Positions 45,448-53,667 of a stretch of 64,000 nt of DNA are shown here, piece by piece (within the stretch, counting starts at the first letter, position 1; every line of letters starts with the position of its first letter). The stretch comes from Deltaproteobacteria bacterium. Lineage in GTDB: Bacteria; Desulfobacterota; Desulfarculia; Desulfarculales; Desulfarculaceae. The notes beneath the pieces were generated by a model that worked only from the letters and a program-made list of their open reading frames with translations, did not search any database and was not told where the DNA came from. A program made the position numbers and the translations under genes. Location of the stretch: the NCBI GenBank assembly GCA_020444165.1, contig JAHLLK010000007.1:62001-126000 (forward strand), read 5' to 3'.

Positions 45448-46145
45448 TAGGCCCTCCCGGTCAAGTGGCTGGGTTTGAACATCACGTAATCGTGACGGCC
45501 GTAGACCTTGGGCACGATGCTCTGCAGCCCGCCCACGTCCTGGGCGATGCCGTACTTCTCGAACAGCCGCGCCACCTCGTCGTGTTCCTCGCTGGTGATG
45601 GGCTTCAGGGTCACGTTGCCGCCCAGGTGGGAATCCACCTCGGGATCGGCCACGTGGATCACCCCGTTGTACATGGACTCGCCGATCTCGGGGCCCACTT
45701 TGCCCAGGAAGATCATGCGGCCGCCCAGGGTCATCTGGCCCGAGCGCATGCCCACGTCGCCGCACACGATGAGGTTGCCGCCTTTCATGCCAAAGGCCGC
45801 CCGGCTGCCGGTGTTGCCCCGCACCAACACGGTGCCGCCCACCTGGGAGGGGGCCAGGTTCATGCCGGTGTTGCGCTCCACGATGATCTCGCCGGCGCCC
45901 ATGTTGTCGCCGGTGTACAGGCCGGTGTTGCCCTCGATGACCATGCTGGGGCCTTGCAGGAAGCCGCCGGTGTAAAAGCCGGTGCTGCCCCGCACCACGA
46001 TGCTGCCGTTGCCCTTGATGCCCGTGGCGAAGTTGTGAATGGAGCCCGGATGGAGAATCTCCACCTCCTGGCCCTCGGCCATCAGCTCCTTGAGCCGGGC
46101 GTTGACCTGGCGGACATTCATGCCGCTGATGTCTAGACTGACCAT
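45447..46145 (-). CDS. mgsB: Glutamate-synthase GXGXG-domain protein (MgsB-like)
   Basis: 232 residues forming a right-handed beta-helix of GXGXG repeats, e.g. FATGIKGNGSIVVRGSTGFY, GDNMGAGEIIVERNTGMNLA, GTVLVRGNTGSRAAFGMKGG and MRSGQMTLGGRMIFLG. It corresponds to the C-terminal domain of GltB and to MgsB/GlxC. The ATG overlaps the MgsA-like gene by 13 bases. Such subunits hold the intersubunit tunnel architecture rather than catalytic residues. Confidence 0.88.
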   Translation of the reverse strand: MVSLDISGMNVRQVNARLKELMAEGQEVEILHPGSIHNFATGIKGNGSIVVRGSTGFYTGGFLQGPSMVIEGNTGLYTGDNMGAGEIIVERNTGMNLAPSQVGGTVLVRGNTGSRAAFGMKGGNLIVCGDVGMRSGQMTLGGRMIFLGKVGPEIGESMYNGVIHVADPEVDSHLGGNVTLKPITSEEHDEVARLFEKYGIAQDVGGLQSIVPKVYGRHDYVMFKPSHLTGRA

Positions 46146-47032
46146 ACCTTCACTCCTCCCGGCTCCATCTCCGTGGCGTAGATGTCGTCGAAGATGGGGG
46201 TCAAGGCGATCTGTTCCGAGCCCAGGAGCACCGTGCCGTCGTCGGCTTCGTAGAAGAGCACCGGTTTGATGCCCAGGCGGTCCCGGAAGGCGCCCATCTG
46301 ATCCGTGGTGGTCGCGATGATGGTGAAGATGCCGTCCATGTCGTCCAGGGCCTTGGTCATGGCCTCTTCCATGGACAGGCCGTTATGGGTCATTTCCCAG
46401 GCCAGGTAATGGGCGGCCATTTCCGAGTCATTGTTGGTCTTGAAACGGATGCCCCGGGTTTCCATGAGGCGGCGCATGTTGAAGTAGTTGGTGAACTGAC
46501 CGTTGTGCACCAGGGCCAAATCGGGCAGCAGGTAGCTGGTGAAGGGGTGCGCGAAGTCGATGTTCTCCACGCTCTCGGTGGCCATGCGCACGTGGCCGAT
46601 GCCGTGGGTGCAGGGTCCGGCCTTGATATGGTGGCGCCGGGCCAGGTCCTCGGCCGAGCCCTCGTCCTTGTAGATGGTCAGGCGGGGGCCCAGGGAATGG
46701 ATGCAGAGGTTGGGATCTGAGTCCACCGCCCAGTTGAGCTCGGCCAGCCGGGCGGGGTCCATGTCCAGCTTGGCTTCGTAGAAGGTGAAAATGCCTTCCC
46801 CGGTGTAGGTGACGGGGTCCACGATCTTGGCGTATCCCGAGATGATCTTCTCCAGATGATCCTCGGAGGCCAAGTTCCGGAGCGAGACCCGGATGGCGAG
46901 GCTATCGCGCAGCTCGTAAAAAGCCACGCCCGTGGCGTCGCGCCCCCGGTGCTCCAGATGCTTGAGCATTTCCACCAGATCCACGGCCAGGGTCTGTGAG
47001 CCCGGGGCAATGATTCCGGCTATACCGCACAT
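46133..47032 (-). CDS. mgsA: Class II glutamine amidotransferase (MgsA-like)
   Basis: 299 residues, starting MCGIAGIIAPG so that Cys2 becomes the N-terminal nucleophile. GHVRMATESVENIDFAHPFT, LALVHNGQFTNYFNMRR and NNDSEMAAHYLAWEM are the classic Ntn-amidotransferase substrate motifs. The length fits MgsA/GlxB. In the known N-methylglutamate pathway this subunit acts on gamma-glutamylmethylamide-like or glutamine-like substrates, releasing the amine into the synthase. It is the second gene of the metabolic part of the locus. Confidence 0.88.
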   Translation of the reverse strand: MCGIAGIIAPGSQTLAVDLVEMLKHLEHRGRDATGVAFYELRDSLAIRVSLRNLASEDHLEKIISGYAKIVDPVTYTGEGIFTFYEAKLDMDPARLAELNWAVDSDPNLCIHSLGPRLTIYKDEGSAEDLARRHHIKAGPCTHGIGHVRMATESVENIDFAHPFTSYLLPDLALVHNGQFTNYFNMRRLMETRGIRFKTNNDSEMAAHYLAWEMTHNGLSMEEAMTKALDDMDGIFTIIATTTDQMGAFRDRLGIKPVLFYEADDGTVLLGSEQIALTPIFDDIYATEMEPGGVKVWSV

Positions 47033-47237
47033 GGCGTCCTCTCTTCCGGCCGCTCCCGCGGGGAGCAGTCGTTATCTCGGTCCTTGGGAGACCTCCGAAA
47101 AAGGTCGTCCTGGCTTTCCTGGGCGCTGCCGGCCCCAAACCCGGTTTGGGGCGGCATCCCCCTTGGCTTGCCTTGGCCAGGTCCGGCCCCCCGGCGGGAC
47201 CTGACGGTCCCGCCCGGCGGGGTGCCTGCCCTCCCGC

Positions 47238-48575
47238 CTAGAGGTGGCGGGAGTATTCGTTCCACTCCCAGTCGGTGACGTAGGTCCGGAACCGTTCCAA
47301 CTCGCCCTCCTTCAGGGCCAGGAAACACTGCACCAGATCCGTACCCATGGCCTCGCACAGCCAGGCGTCCTTTTTCAGCGCGGCCAAGGCGTCGGGCATG
47401 TACTGCGGCACCGTGGGCGTGGTCTCCGGGTCCAGACGGTAGGCGTCACCCAGGAAGGGGTCGCCGGGGTCCATTTTGTTCCTGATGCCGTCCAAGCCGG
47501 CCAGGAGCCCCGCCGCGATCACCAGATAGGGGTTGGCCGAAGCGCCGGGCCCCCGGTTCTCGCAACGGGTGGCCCGCCCCCGCTCTCCGGGCACCCGGAG
47601 GTACACCGTGCGGTTGTCCAGGCCCCACACCAGGAAGTAGGGAGCGAAGCTGTCCAGACAGACCCGGCGATAGGAGTTGATGGTGGACAACATGAAGGGG
47701 GTCATGGACTTGGCGTGGGCCATCTGCCCGGCGATGAAATTCAGGGCCAGTTCGCTGAGCCCGTGCTTGCCCTGGGGATCGTCAAAGAGGTTCCTGGTGC
47801 CCTCCGGGTCGTTCACCGAGAAATGCACGTGGTAGCCGCTGCCGCCGCCCTCGTTCTTGGGCCGGTCCATGAAGGTCAGGTGCAGGCCCTGCTGAGCGGC
47901 GTAGTCCTTGCACACGGTCTTGTAGGTGAAGGACTGGTCGGCCATGGCCAGGGCGTCGTCGTACTTCCAGTTGATCTCGTACTGACCGCTGAAGAACTCG
48001 TGGTTCATGTAGAGCACGTCAAGGCCCATGGCCATGAGAATGTTCTGCAAGTTCCTGAGGATGCCCATCTCATCCACCCGCGGGCCGGTGGTGTAGACGC
48101 TGTCGGGCTGGTTGGCGTAGTAGGGTCCGGACTGGCCGTTCTCCAGGCGGAAAAGGAAAAACTCCAGCTCCGTGGCGGCCATGGGGCGGAGATTCAGGTC
48201 CTTGTACAGGTTCACCACTCTTTTCAGCAGGTTGCGGGGGCAAACCTGGGAAGGCTTGCCGTCGAACATGGGATCGGCCAGCAACCGGGCGGTGCCAGGC
48301 AGGTACGGAATGGGAGTGTAGGTGTCCAGGTCGGGAATCACGGCCATGTCGCGCCAGTCGATCTCATCGGCCACGCCGGTACCGGGAGGGATATTGTTAG
48401 AAAGATCGATGGCATATACGGCCTTGGCAAAGTTGATGCCGTGCTCCGCCACACTGGCCAGCTTCGCGGCCGGCATGGCCTTGGAACGGCAGACGCCGTA
48501 CACATCCGGATACTCGATACGCAGGGTATCGATTTTATCCGCGACTATTCTCTCCTGAACCTCCTGCAAATCCAT
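47238..48575 (-). CDS. gmaS: GmaS-like gamma-glutamylamide synthetase (glutamine-synthetase family)
   Basis: 445 residues of the glutamine synthetase fold. MAATELEFFLFRLENGQSGP holds the metal-binding Glu motif, GSGYHVHFSVNDPEGTRNLF the ammonium/His region, and VYLRVPGERGRATRCENRGP and SANPYLVIAAGLLAG the ATP/glutamate region. Position before mgsABC-like genes parallels gmaS in methylotroph N-methylglutamate clusters, where it makes gamma-glutamylmethylamide from methylamine, glutamate and ATP. The ATG at 48575 is chosen because GGGGAGG lies 9 bases upstream; the ATG 12 codons earlier has no site. An ordinary or ethanolamine-specific glutamine-synthetase homologue is the alternative. Confidence 0.82.
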   Translation of the reverse strand: MDLQEVQERIVADKIDTLRIEYPDVYGVCRSKAMPAAKLASVAEHGINFAKAVYAIDLSNNIPPGTGVADEIDWRDMAVIPDLDTYTPIPYLPGTARLLADPMFDGKPSQVCPRNLLKRVVNLYKDLNLRPMAATELEFFLFRLENGQSGPYYANQPDSVYTTGPRVDEMGILRNLQNILMAMGLDVLYMNHEFFSGQYEINWKYDDALAMADQSFTYKTVCKDYAAQQGLHLTFMDRPKNEGGGSGYHVHFSVNDPEGTRNLFDDPQGKHGLSELALNFIAGQMAHAKSMTPFMLSTINSYRRVCLDSFAPYFLVWGLDNRTVYLRVPGERGRATRCENRGPGASANPYLVIAAGLLAGLDGIRNKMDPGDPFLGDAYRLDPETTPTVPQYMPDALAALKKDAWLCEAMGTDLVQCFLALKEGELERFRTYVTDWEWNEYSRHL

Positions 48576-48677
48576 ACTTGCCAACCTCCCCGCAATATTG
48601 AGTTTTGCCATCAGCTTACTGGAAGCCCAGGGCTGATTGAATGGTCAACGGTTTTGATACTCGCCTTTGACCCGGGG

Positions 48678-48774
48678 ATCGAGCGCCTCACAAATTTGTG
48701 TTTTTTTGCAAACACACGCTCGATAATTTTGTTTAATTCTTTTCAAGTTTCCATGTCAAGTACAAATTCGAGCG
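48678..48774 (-). promoter_or_regulatory. Probable BMC operon promoter and operator cluster
   Basis: On the minus strand a -35 TTGACA (48759-48754) and a -10 TTAAAC (48736-48731) are 17 bases apart, about 155 bases upstream of the gmaS-like start. Copies of an ATCGAGCG-type half-site lie at 48678-48685, 48717-48724 (inverted) and 48768-48774, flanking the promoter. The inner pair could also fold as an RNA hairpin in the leader. Candidate binding site for the RpiR regulator of the locus. Confidence 0.5.
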
Positions 48775-49413
48775 CCCCCAGGGAGAAAGCCTACAGGGGC
48801 CTGATATTTCTTCCATTTATTAACCATTTGTTTTTTTTATATTTTTTTTACCTAGCCTAAAGGGGGGGTTTATGAATCCCATTCATTGCCACTTAGCGAA
48901 CATGTGAACGATACTGATAACTTAGAGGAGGTTTCTCGATGATAAAAAATTCACTAACTGAAAATGAAAGCCCCTTTTAACAAAATTGTTGCCCGGCAAT
49001 TTTCCCGGCAAGAGTGTGACATGGCAGCAGGAAATCCTCGCGGCGCTGGCTGGCTGGGGGGCATCCCGACCTGGGGGTGGCCCAGTCCGAGCCGGGCCGA
49101 TTTTAGCTGAACTTAAAAGCTACCGCCCCACCCCGGGGTCCGGTGGTCGGGACCGCGTCCCATGTTTTTCCTTCTCCGGGAATTTCGCCCGGCGCGCCAG
49201 CGGCCTCCAGAGCGGCAAACCCCAACTAACCTCCCCCCGCGTTTGACTATATTTTCCCGGAATCCAGGTCTGCCGCCCCGGCCGCCAGGACGCCGCCGCC
49301 GGGGGCCGCCAACCGGGACGGCAATTTTGCAGTAGACAAGCACCCAAAAGTGGTCCTAGATTTTTCAGCAGTTACCCGGGGCTTTCACAACGCACTTTCT
49401 GAGGAATGGGGCT
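48775..49413. other. Divergent intergenic region
   Basis: AT-rich (with TTTTTTTATATTTTTTTT near 48832-48850) up to about 48990, then GC-rich. It separates the leftward microcompartment operon and the rightward acyl-CoA synthetase gene, so it probably contains the promoter of the latter. No open frame here has a ribosome binding site and a plausible composition. Confidence 0.5.
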
Positions 49414-51483
49414 ATGGAATTCTTCTTCCAGCCACGGGGCATAGCTGTGATCGGGGCCAGCGACAAGCCCGGCAAGGGCGGTTACGACCTGGTCTATAAC
49501 CTGCTAAACGGTTATGACGGCAAGATATATCCTGTAAATCCCAGCTACCGGGAGATCCAGGGGCTCACCTGCTACCCGGGCCTGGCCGAGGTGCCCGACC
49601 CGGTGGACCTGGCCATCATCATGGTGCCCAACCAACGGGTGCTGGGCGTGGTGGAGGCCTGCGCCGCCCGGGGCATCAAGGGGGCCATGATTCAGGCCGG
49701 CGGCTTTGCCGAGACCGGCGAGGAGGGCCGCGAGGTCCAGGACGCCCTGGCCGCGGCGGCCCGGGAAAAAGGCATCCGCCTGTGGGGCCCCAACTGCATG
49801 GGCCTGGTGGACACCAAGGCCCGGCACGTGTTTTCCTTCGTGGACCGGGCCATTTGGGCCAGCGGCCTGCCCTCCTCAGAGGTGTCGCTCATCGTGCAGT
49901 CCGGCATGCTCTCGGGGGTGTTTCTCATCGACATCGCCTCCCACGGGGAGCAGGGGGTGAGCAAGGTCTGCTCCCTGGGCAACAAGGTCGACGTGGATGA
50001 GTGCGACGTATTGGAGTACCTCCTGGGTGACGACCAGACCCAGGTGATCGGCATGTACCTGGAATCCCTGCCCCGGGGCCGCCGCCTGGTGGAGCTTTGC
50101 CGGGGGGCCGCCAAGCCGCTGGTGATTCTGAAGGGCGGGCAGAGCGCCCAGGGCGCCCGGGCCGCGGCCAGCCACACGGCCAGCCTGGCCGCGGATCACA
50201 GCCTGATCCACAGCCTCTTGGCGCAAGCCGGGGTGTACGAAGCCCACGATTTCAAGCAAATGCTGGACATTTGCCACACCCTGGCCCGCTATCCCGCGCC
50301 GCCCGCCCACCGGCCCGGCCGGGTGGGCATCGCCACCTACACCGGCGCGGCCGGCATCGTCTCCGCGGACTTCATGGACGGCCTGGCCCTGGAGCTGGCC
50401 AAGATTTCCCCGGAGACCGTCACCGCCCTCCAGACCGTCTACCCGGCCTGGATGGCCCCGGACAACCCCTGCGACATCTACCCCGCGGTGATCGCCAGCG
50501 GCGGGGTCCGCACCTACAACGTCACGGTGGAGGCCCTGGCCGCCGATCCCGGGGTGGACGCCATCCTCCTGCACGCTTTTACCGGCGGCTTCGACCTGAA
50601 GCCCGACCTGGCCCAGTTGGCCAAGGCGGCCGACCAGGCCGAGAAACCCCTGGTGATCTGGGTGCAGGGCACCCGCCCGGCCGTGGACGAGTTCCGCCAG
50701 GAATGCCAGGCCCTGGGCCTGCCGGTGTTCCGGGAGCTCTACCGGGCGGTGGAGTGCTTGAACGCCCTGTTCGCCCGGCCGCAGGCCCGCCCGGCCCGTA
50801 GCGACGCCGCCAAGGCGCTGCTCCCGGTGGTGGAGCTGACCAAGGGCCACAAGGGGGTGCTGGACGAGCATCTGGCCAAGCAGGTCTTGGCCGCGGCCGG
50901 GGTGCCGGTGGTGGCCGAGGCCGTGGTCCCCACGGCCGAGAAGGCGGTTTACCAAGCCTTTGAGCTGGGCCTGCCGGTGGTCTTGAAGGGCCTGGACCCG
51001 GGCCTGGTGCACAAGACCGAGGCCGGGCTGGTGAAGCTGGGGCTTTCTTCCGGGGAAATGGTGCAAAAGGCCTTTGCCGATTTGACCGGGCGCATGGGGC
51101 CGGCGGGCCGGGTGCTGGTGCAGCGCCAGGTGCCGGTAGCCCTGGAGCTGATCGTGGGGGCCATCCGGGACGCCAGCTTCGGGCCCACGGTGATGCTGGG
51201 CTACGGCGGGGTGCTGGCCGAGGTGCTGGGCCGGGCCCAGTTCGCCATGGCCCCCCTGAGCCCGGAAGAGGCCACGGATCTCATCGACCGCCTGCCCTCC
51301 CAGCGGCTGTTGAACGGCTTCCGCGGCGCGCCGAAGGTGGACCGGGCGGCCCTGGCCAGGTTGCTGGTGCAGGTGGGCGACCTGATGGCCGCCCACCCCC
51401 GCCTGCAAGAGATCGACATCAACCCCCTGGTGCTCACCCCAGAAGGCCTGCTGGCCGTGGACGCCACCCTGATTTTGTCTTAA
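49414..51483 (+). CDS. ADP-forming acyl-CoA synthetase (acetate-CoA ligase, ADP-forming)
   Basis: A 689-residue fused alpha-beta ACD enzyme: acyl-CoA + ADP + Pi to acid + ATP + CoA, or the reverse. CoA-binding domain at the N-terminus (QPRGIAVIGASDKPGKGGYD), a succinyl-CoA-ligase-like flavodoxin region with the phospho-His helix (ASHTASLAADHSLIHSLLAQ) around residues 250-400, and an ATP-grasp domain at the C-terminus (PVVLKGLDPGLVHKTEAGLV, ending LQEIDINPLVLTPEGLLAVD). It is transcribed divergently from the BMC operon, which lacks PduL and acetate kinase, so this enzyme is a good candidate to harvest ATP from the acyl-CoA the compartment exports. GAGG site before the ATG. Confidence 0.9.
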   Translation: MEFFFQPRGIAVIGASDKPGKGGYDLVYNLLNGYDGKIYPVNPSYREIQGLTCYPGLAEVPDPVDLAIIMVPNQRVLGVVEACAARGIKGAMIQAGGFAETGEEGREVQDALAAAAREKGIRLWGPNCMGLVDTKARHVFSFVDRAIWASGLPSSEVSLIVQSGMLSGVFLIDIASHGEQGVSKVCSLGNKVDVDECDVLEYLLGDDQTQVIGMYLESLPRGRRLVELCRGAAKPLVILKGGQSAQGARAAASHTASLAADHSLIHSLLAQAGVYEAHDFKQMLDICHTLARYPAPPAHRPGRVGIATYTGAAGIVSADFMDGLALELAKISPETVTALQTVYPAWMAPDNPCDIYPAVIASGGVRTYNVTVEALAADPGVDAILLHAFTGGFDLKPDLAQLAKAADQAEKPLVIWVQGTRPAVDEFRQECQALGLPVFRELYRAVECLNALFARPQARPARSDAAKALLPVVELTKGHKGVLDEHLAKQVLAAAGVPVVAEAVVPTAEKAVYQAFELGLPVVLKGLDPGLVHKTEAGLVKLGLSSGEMVQKAFADLTGRMGPAGRVLVQRQVPVALELIVGAIRDASFGPTVMLGYGGVLAEVLGRAQFAMAPLSPEEATDLIDRLPSQRLLNGFRGAPKVDRAALARLLVQVGDLMAAHPRLQEIDINPLVLTPEGLLAVDATLILS

Positions 51484-51567
51484 GAGGGGGCGAAGATGTG
51501 GGGGAAAACCCCTTTTTTTGAAAAAAAGGGGGTTTTCCCCCACACCCCCTTTCCCCAAAAAAACTTT
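51484..51567 (+). repeat. Operon-end hairpin repeat, copy H
   Basis: GTGGGGGAAAACCCC with a T7/A7 tip and GGGGGTTTTCCCCCAC (51498-51543), then CCCCAAAAAAACTTT. It begins at the stop codon of the acyl-CoA synthetase gene. Confidence 0.85.
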
Positions 51568-51760
51568 AGATTTTTATCTGGGGTGTCCCGTCATCAACCG
51601 ACGATTGCCGGTTTTGTAGGTCACGTTGTTTGGCACCCTGGACCGGCCCAGTCCGATGGCGGACGGCAAGGCGACAGACCAGCGACAACCGAGAGGCGTG
51701 GCCAGGCTGTTGACAAACAGCCCCAGGCGGGCGGCTCCGGACTACCCCCCAAGTAAGCCA

Positions 51761-52411
51761 CTAAAAATCCAGGAAAACCCCCTCGACCTTCTTGTAGGCG
51801 GAGCGCTCCGCCGCGTCCCGGGCCCCGGCCGTGGCCATGCCCCGCCACACCAACTGGAACCAGGCCTCGCTCTGCGCGGCCAGGCTGCCCTTCTTGCCGC
51901 GGTAGACCCACATGGTGAAGGCCCGGGCCACCACCCCCCACATCAGGTCCAGGAGCATCAGGGGCGGTACGCCGCGGTCCAGCATCCCGCCCCGCTGCCC
52001 CTGGCCGATGACCTCCAAAAACAAGCGGGCCAGGCGCGCCTGGCGGAAGGAATCGTCGGCCATCCAGGTCTGGCTGGGCAGGGACATGAACACAATTCTC
52101 CCCACCGCGGGCCGGGCGCCGAAGAATTCCAGCTGGGTGGCCAAAAGCCGGCGGATTTTTTCCGGCACTTCGTCCACCCCCTGGAGCGCCGCGGCGCTCG
52201 TTTGGGCCAGTTCGTCCAGCCACCCCTGCACCACGGCGAACAACAGTTTTTCCTTGGAGCCATAGTGCCGGAACAGGGTGGCGTAGCCCACGCCGGCCCG
52301 CTGGGCAATGCCCCGCATGCCCACTTGGTGGTAGTCATGGCTGGGGAAAATCTCCAGCACCGCCGCGGTCAGCCGCTCCCGGATGGAACGTTCGTTCATG
52401 GGGTTCTCCAT
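51761..52411 (-). CDS. TetR-family transcriptional regulator
   Basis: 216 residues. N-terminal HTH (RERLTAAVLEIFPSHDYHQV, then GIAQRAGVGYATLFRHYGSK) is typical TetR/AcrR. The C-terminal half is alpha-helical with WMADDSFRQARLARLFLEVI. ATG at 52409-52411 follows GAGGTGG; an ATG four codons downstream behind GGAG is also possible. It faces the acyl-CoA synthetase convergently and has no obvious target operon next to it. Ligand unknown. Confidence 0.88.
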   Translation of the reverse strand: MENPMNERSIRERLTAAVLEIFPSHDYHQVGMRGIAQRAGVGYATLFRHYGSKEKLLFAVVQGWLDELAQTSAAALQGVDEVPEKIRRLLATQLEFFGARPAVGRIVFMSLPSQTWMADDSFRQARLARLFLEVIGQGQRGGMLDRGVPPLMLLDLMWGVVARAFTMWVYRGKKGSLAAQSEAWFQLVWRGMATAGARDAAERSAYKKVEGVFLDF

Positions 52412-52568
52412 GCTGGCCACCTCGCTACCCTGTCAATATATCAATGGAATTATATTGGACAGCAACCACTGCCCGTATCTGTGATATCACCGATAACACA
52501 AGCGGGACAGCCGCGCCAAGTCTAAATTCGGCCGCAGGGGGGCGGAAAGAAGGGGTCCGCGAACTGGC

Positions 52569-52711
52569 TCAGAGGGCCCGCCCCAGGGCCTCGCGGGTCC
52601 GTGCCGGGGTCTGGCCGGTCCCCATGGGGAAGGCCCGAAAAAAGGAATTGGGGTCCTCGTAGCCCAGGAGAATGGAGATATCCGCCCCGGAGATAGCCGA
52701 GTTGCCCCGGC
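52569..52711 (-). pseudogene. Remnant of an AraC-family regulator C-terminus
   Basis: The minus-strand frame ending at the TGA of 52569-52571 reads ISGADISILLGYEDPNSFFR, then AFPMGTGQTPARTREALG. This matches the last helix-turn-helix of AraC proteins (IA..LGY.DPS.F.RAFRRWTG.TP..YR). Only about 45 residues remain. The rest of the gene is missing: the homology stops where the four-hairpin element copy 2 begins at 52712. The remnant carries substitutions (MGTG for RWTG), in keeping with decay. Confidence 0.75.
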
Positions 52712-52969
52712 GAGGCCATTGCATGGTTAGACACATCTATCTCCTTGATGTTGCCGATAAAATGGTCACAAGACGCGATCAAGGCATGCCCTGGCCGATG
52801 CGGGCCATGGACGGCCCGCCAAATCACAAGCCTGAAAGGCTAGTGATTTGTGCTGGTTGGCAGAAACACGCTTTTACCAACCAGCTTGAAATGCACGGTG
52901 CAGGACGCACCGTGCGGCACTCTCTGTTTAGACTTCAATATATTCAATTCAACCGTGCATCGGCCTCAT
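52712..52969. repeat. Four-hairpin dispersed element, copy 2 (inverted)
   Basis: Same four hairpins as copy 1 in reverse order: 52800-52819 (GCGGGCCATGGACGGCCCGC), 52821-52849 (AAATCAC...GTGATTT), 52852-52885 (GCTGGTTGG...CCAACCAGC) and 52893-52915 (GCACGGTGC...GCACCGTGC). GAGGCCATTGCAT stands at one edge and TGCATCGGCCTCA at the other. Confidence 0.8.
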
Positions 52970-53127
52970 ATCGGCCGGGAACCGGGGGCGCTCCCCGGCC
53001 CCGCCGTGTACCAAGCCCGGACTAGCCTTGCCCCGCGGCCGCCGGACTGACCAATCACGCCAACCCATCATCCCTTCGCGCCAAGAGAGGGCCGGGCCAG
53101 CGGGCGCCGGGCCGTTCCACCGCCGGC

Positions 53128-53158
53128 TTGACACGCCGAGCAATTAATGTATATACAT
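53128..53158 (+). promoter_or_regulatory. Promoter with MarR-type operator
   Basis: -35 TTGACA (53128-53133), 16-base spacer and -10 TATATA (53150-53155). The perfect palindrome ATGTATATACAT (53147-53158) covers the -10 box. The MarR gene's ATG is only 8 bases after the -10 box, suggesting a leaderless autoregulated transcript. Confidence 0.65.
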
Positions 53159-53163
53159 GTTTC

Positions 53164-53607
53164 ATGGCCAATCAATCCCCTCCCAAGCCGGGGAGCACTC
53201 CCTCCCTGCCCTGCCTCTGCGCGGCGGTCCGCAAGGCGGGCCGCCGTCTGACCCGGCATTACGACCGGCGTCTGGAGCCCAGCGGCCTCAAGATCACCCA
53301 GTTCAGCATGCTGGCCAACATCAACCGCAACCCCGGCCTCACCGTTTCGGATTTGGCCGGGCTGTTGGTCATGGACCAGACCACGGTCACCCGCAACCTG
53401 GGGGTGCTGGTACGGGAGGGCTACGTGCGTCTGGAGCCCGCGGAAACCGACCGCCGGGTAAAGCGGGTGTACATCTCCGGGCCGGGCGCGGCCAAGTTGG
53501 CTCAAGCCCGGCCCTGGTGGGACCAGGCGCAGCGCGAGGTGGAGGAGACCCTGGGCCGCCAGGGCGCGGAGGGGCTTTTGGCGATCCTGGGCAAACTGGC
53601 GGAGTGA
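53164..53607 (+). CDS. MarR-family transcriptional regulator
   Basis: 147 residues with the winged helix of MarR: SGLKITQFSMLANINRNPGL, then TVSDLAGLLVMDQTTVTRNL and the wing VREGYVRLEPAETDRRVKRV. Conserved Asp-x-Arg of the wing is present (ETDRR). The palindrome over its own promoter and a similar ATATACAT-containing sequence over the promoter of the next gene suggest that it represses itself and the QueG-like gene. The TTG 12 codons upstream coincides with the -35 box and is not a real start. Confidence 0.9.
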   Translation: MANQSPPKPGSTPSLPCLCAAVRKAGRRLTRHYDRRLEPSGLKITQFSMLANINRNPGLTVSDLAGLLVMDQTTVTRNLGVLVREGYVRLEPAETDRRVKRVYISGPGAAKLAQARPWWDQAQREVEETLGRQGAEGLLAILGKLAE

Positions 53608-53616
53608 GCCGGGCGC

Positions 53617-53650
53617 TTGAATTTTGCCCTTTTATATGCATATACATATT
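53617..53650 (+). promoter_or_regulatory. Promoter of the QueG-like gene with related operator
   Basis: TTGAAT (53617-53622) and TATACA (53641-53646) 18 bases apart. TATATGCATATA (53633-53644) is palindromic and overlaps ATATACAT, shared with the MarR promoter. Confidence 0.5.
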
Positions 53651-53667
53651 TTATGGGAGGAGGCCCT

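Noticed and set aside
27567..48575. Ethanolamine, propanediol, choline/glycyl-radical or fucose-type microcompartment
   Set aside because: No EutBC, PduCDE, glycyl radical enzyme with activase, or aldolase is encoded; the aldehyde must come from another reaction.
44122..48575. Plain ammonia assimilation (glutamine synthetase and split glutamate synthase)
   Set aside because: Not excluded, but the gene order gmaS-mgsABC next to an amine dehydrogenase in a compartment operon fits the N-alkylglutamate pathway better; kept as the stated alternative.
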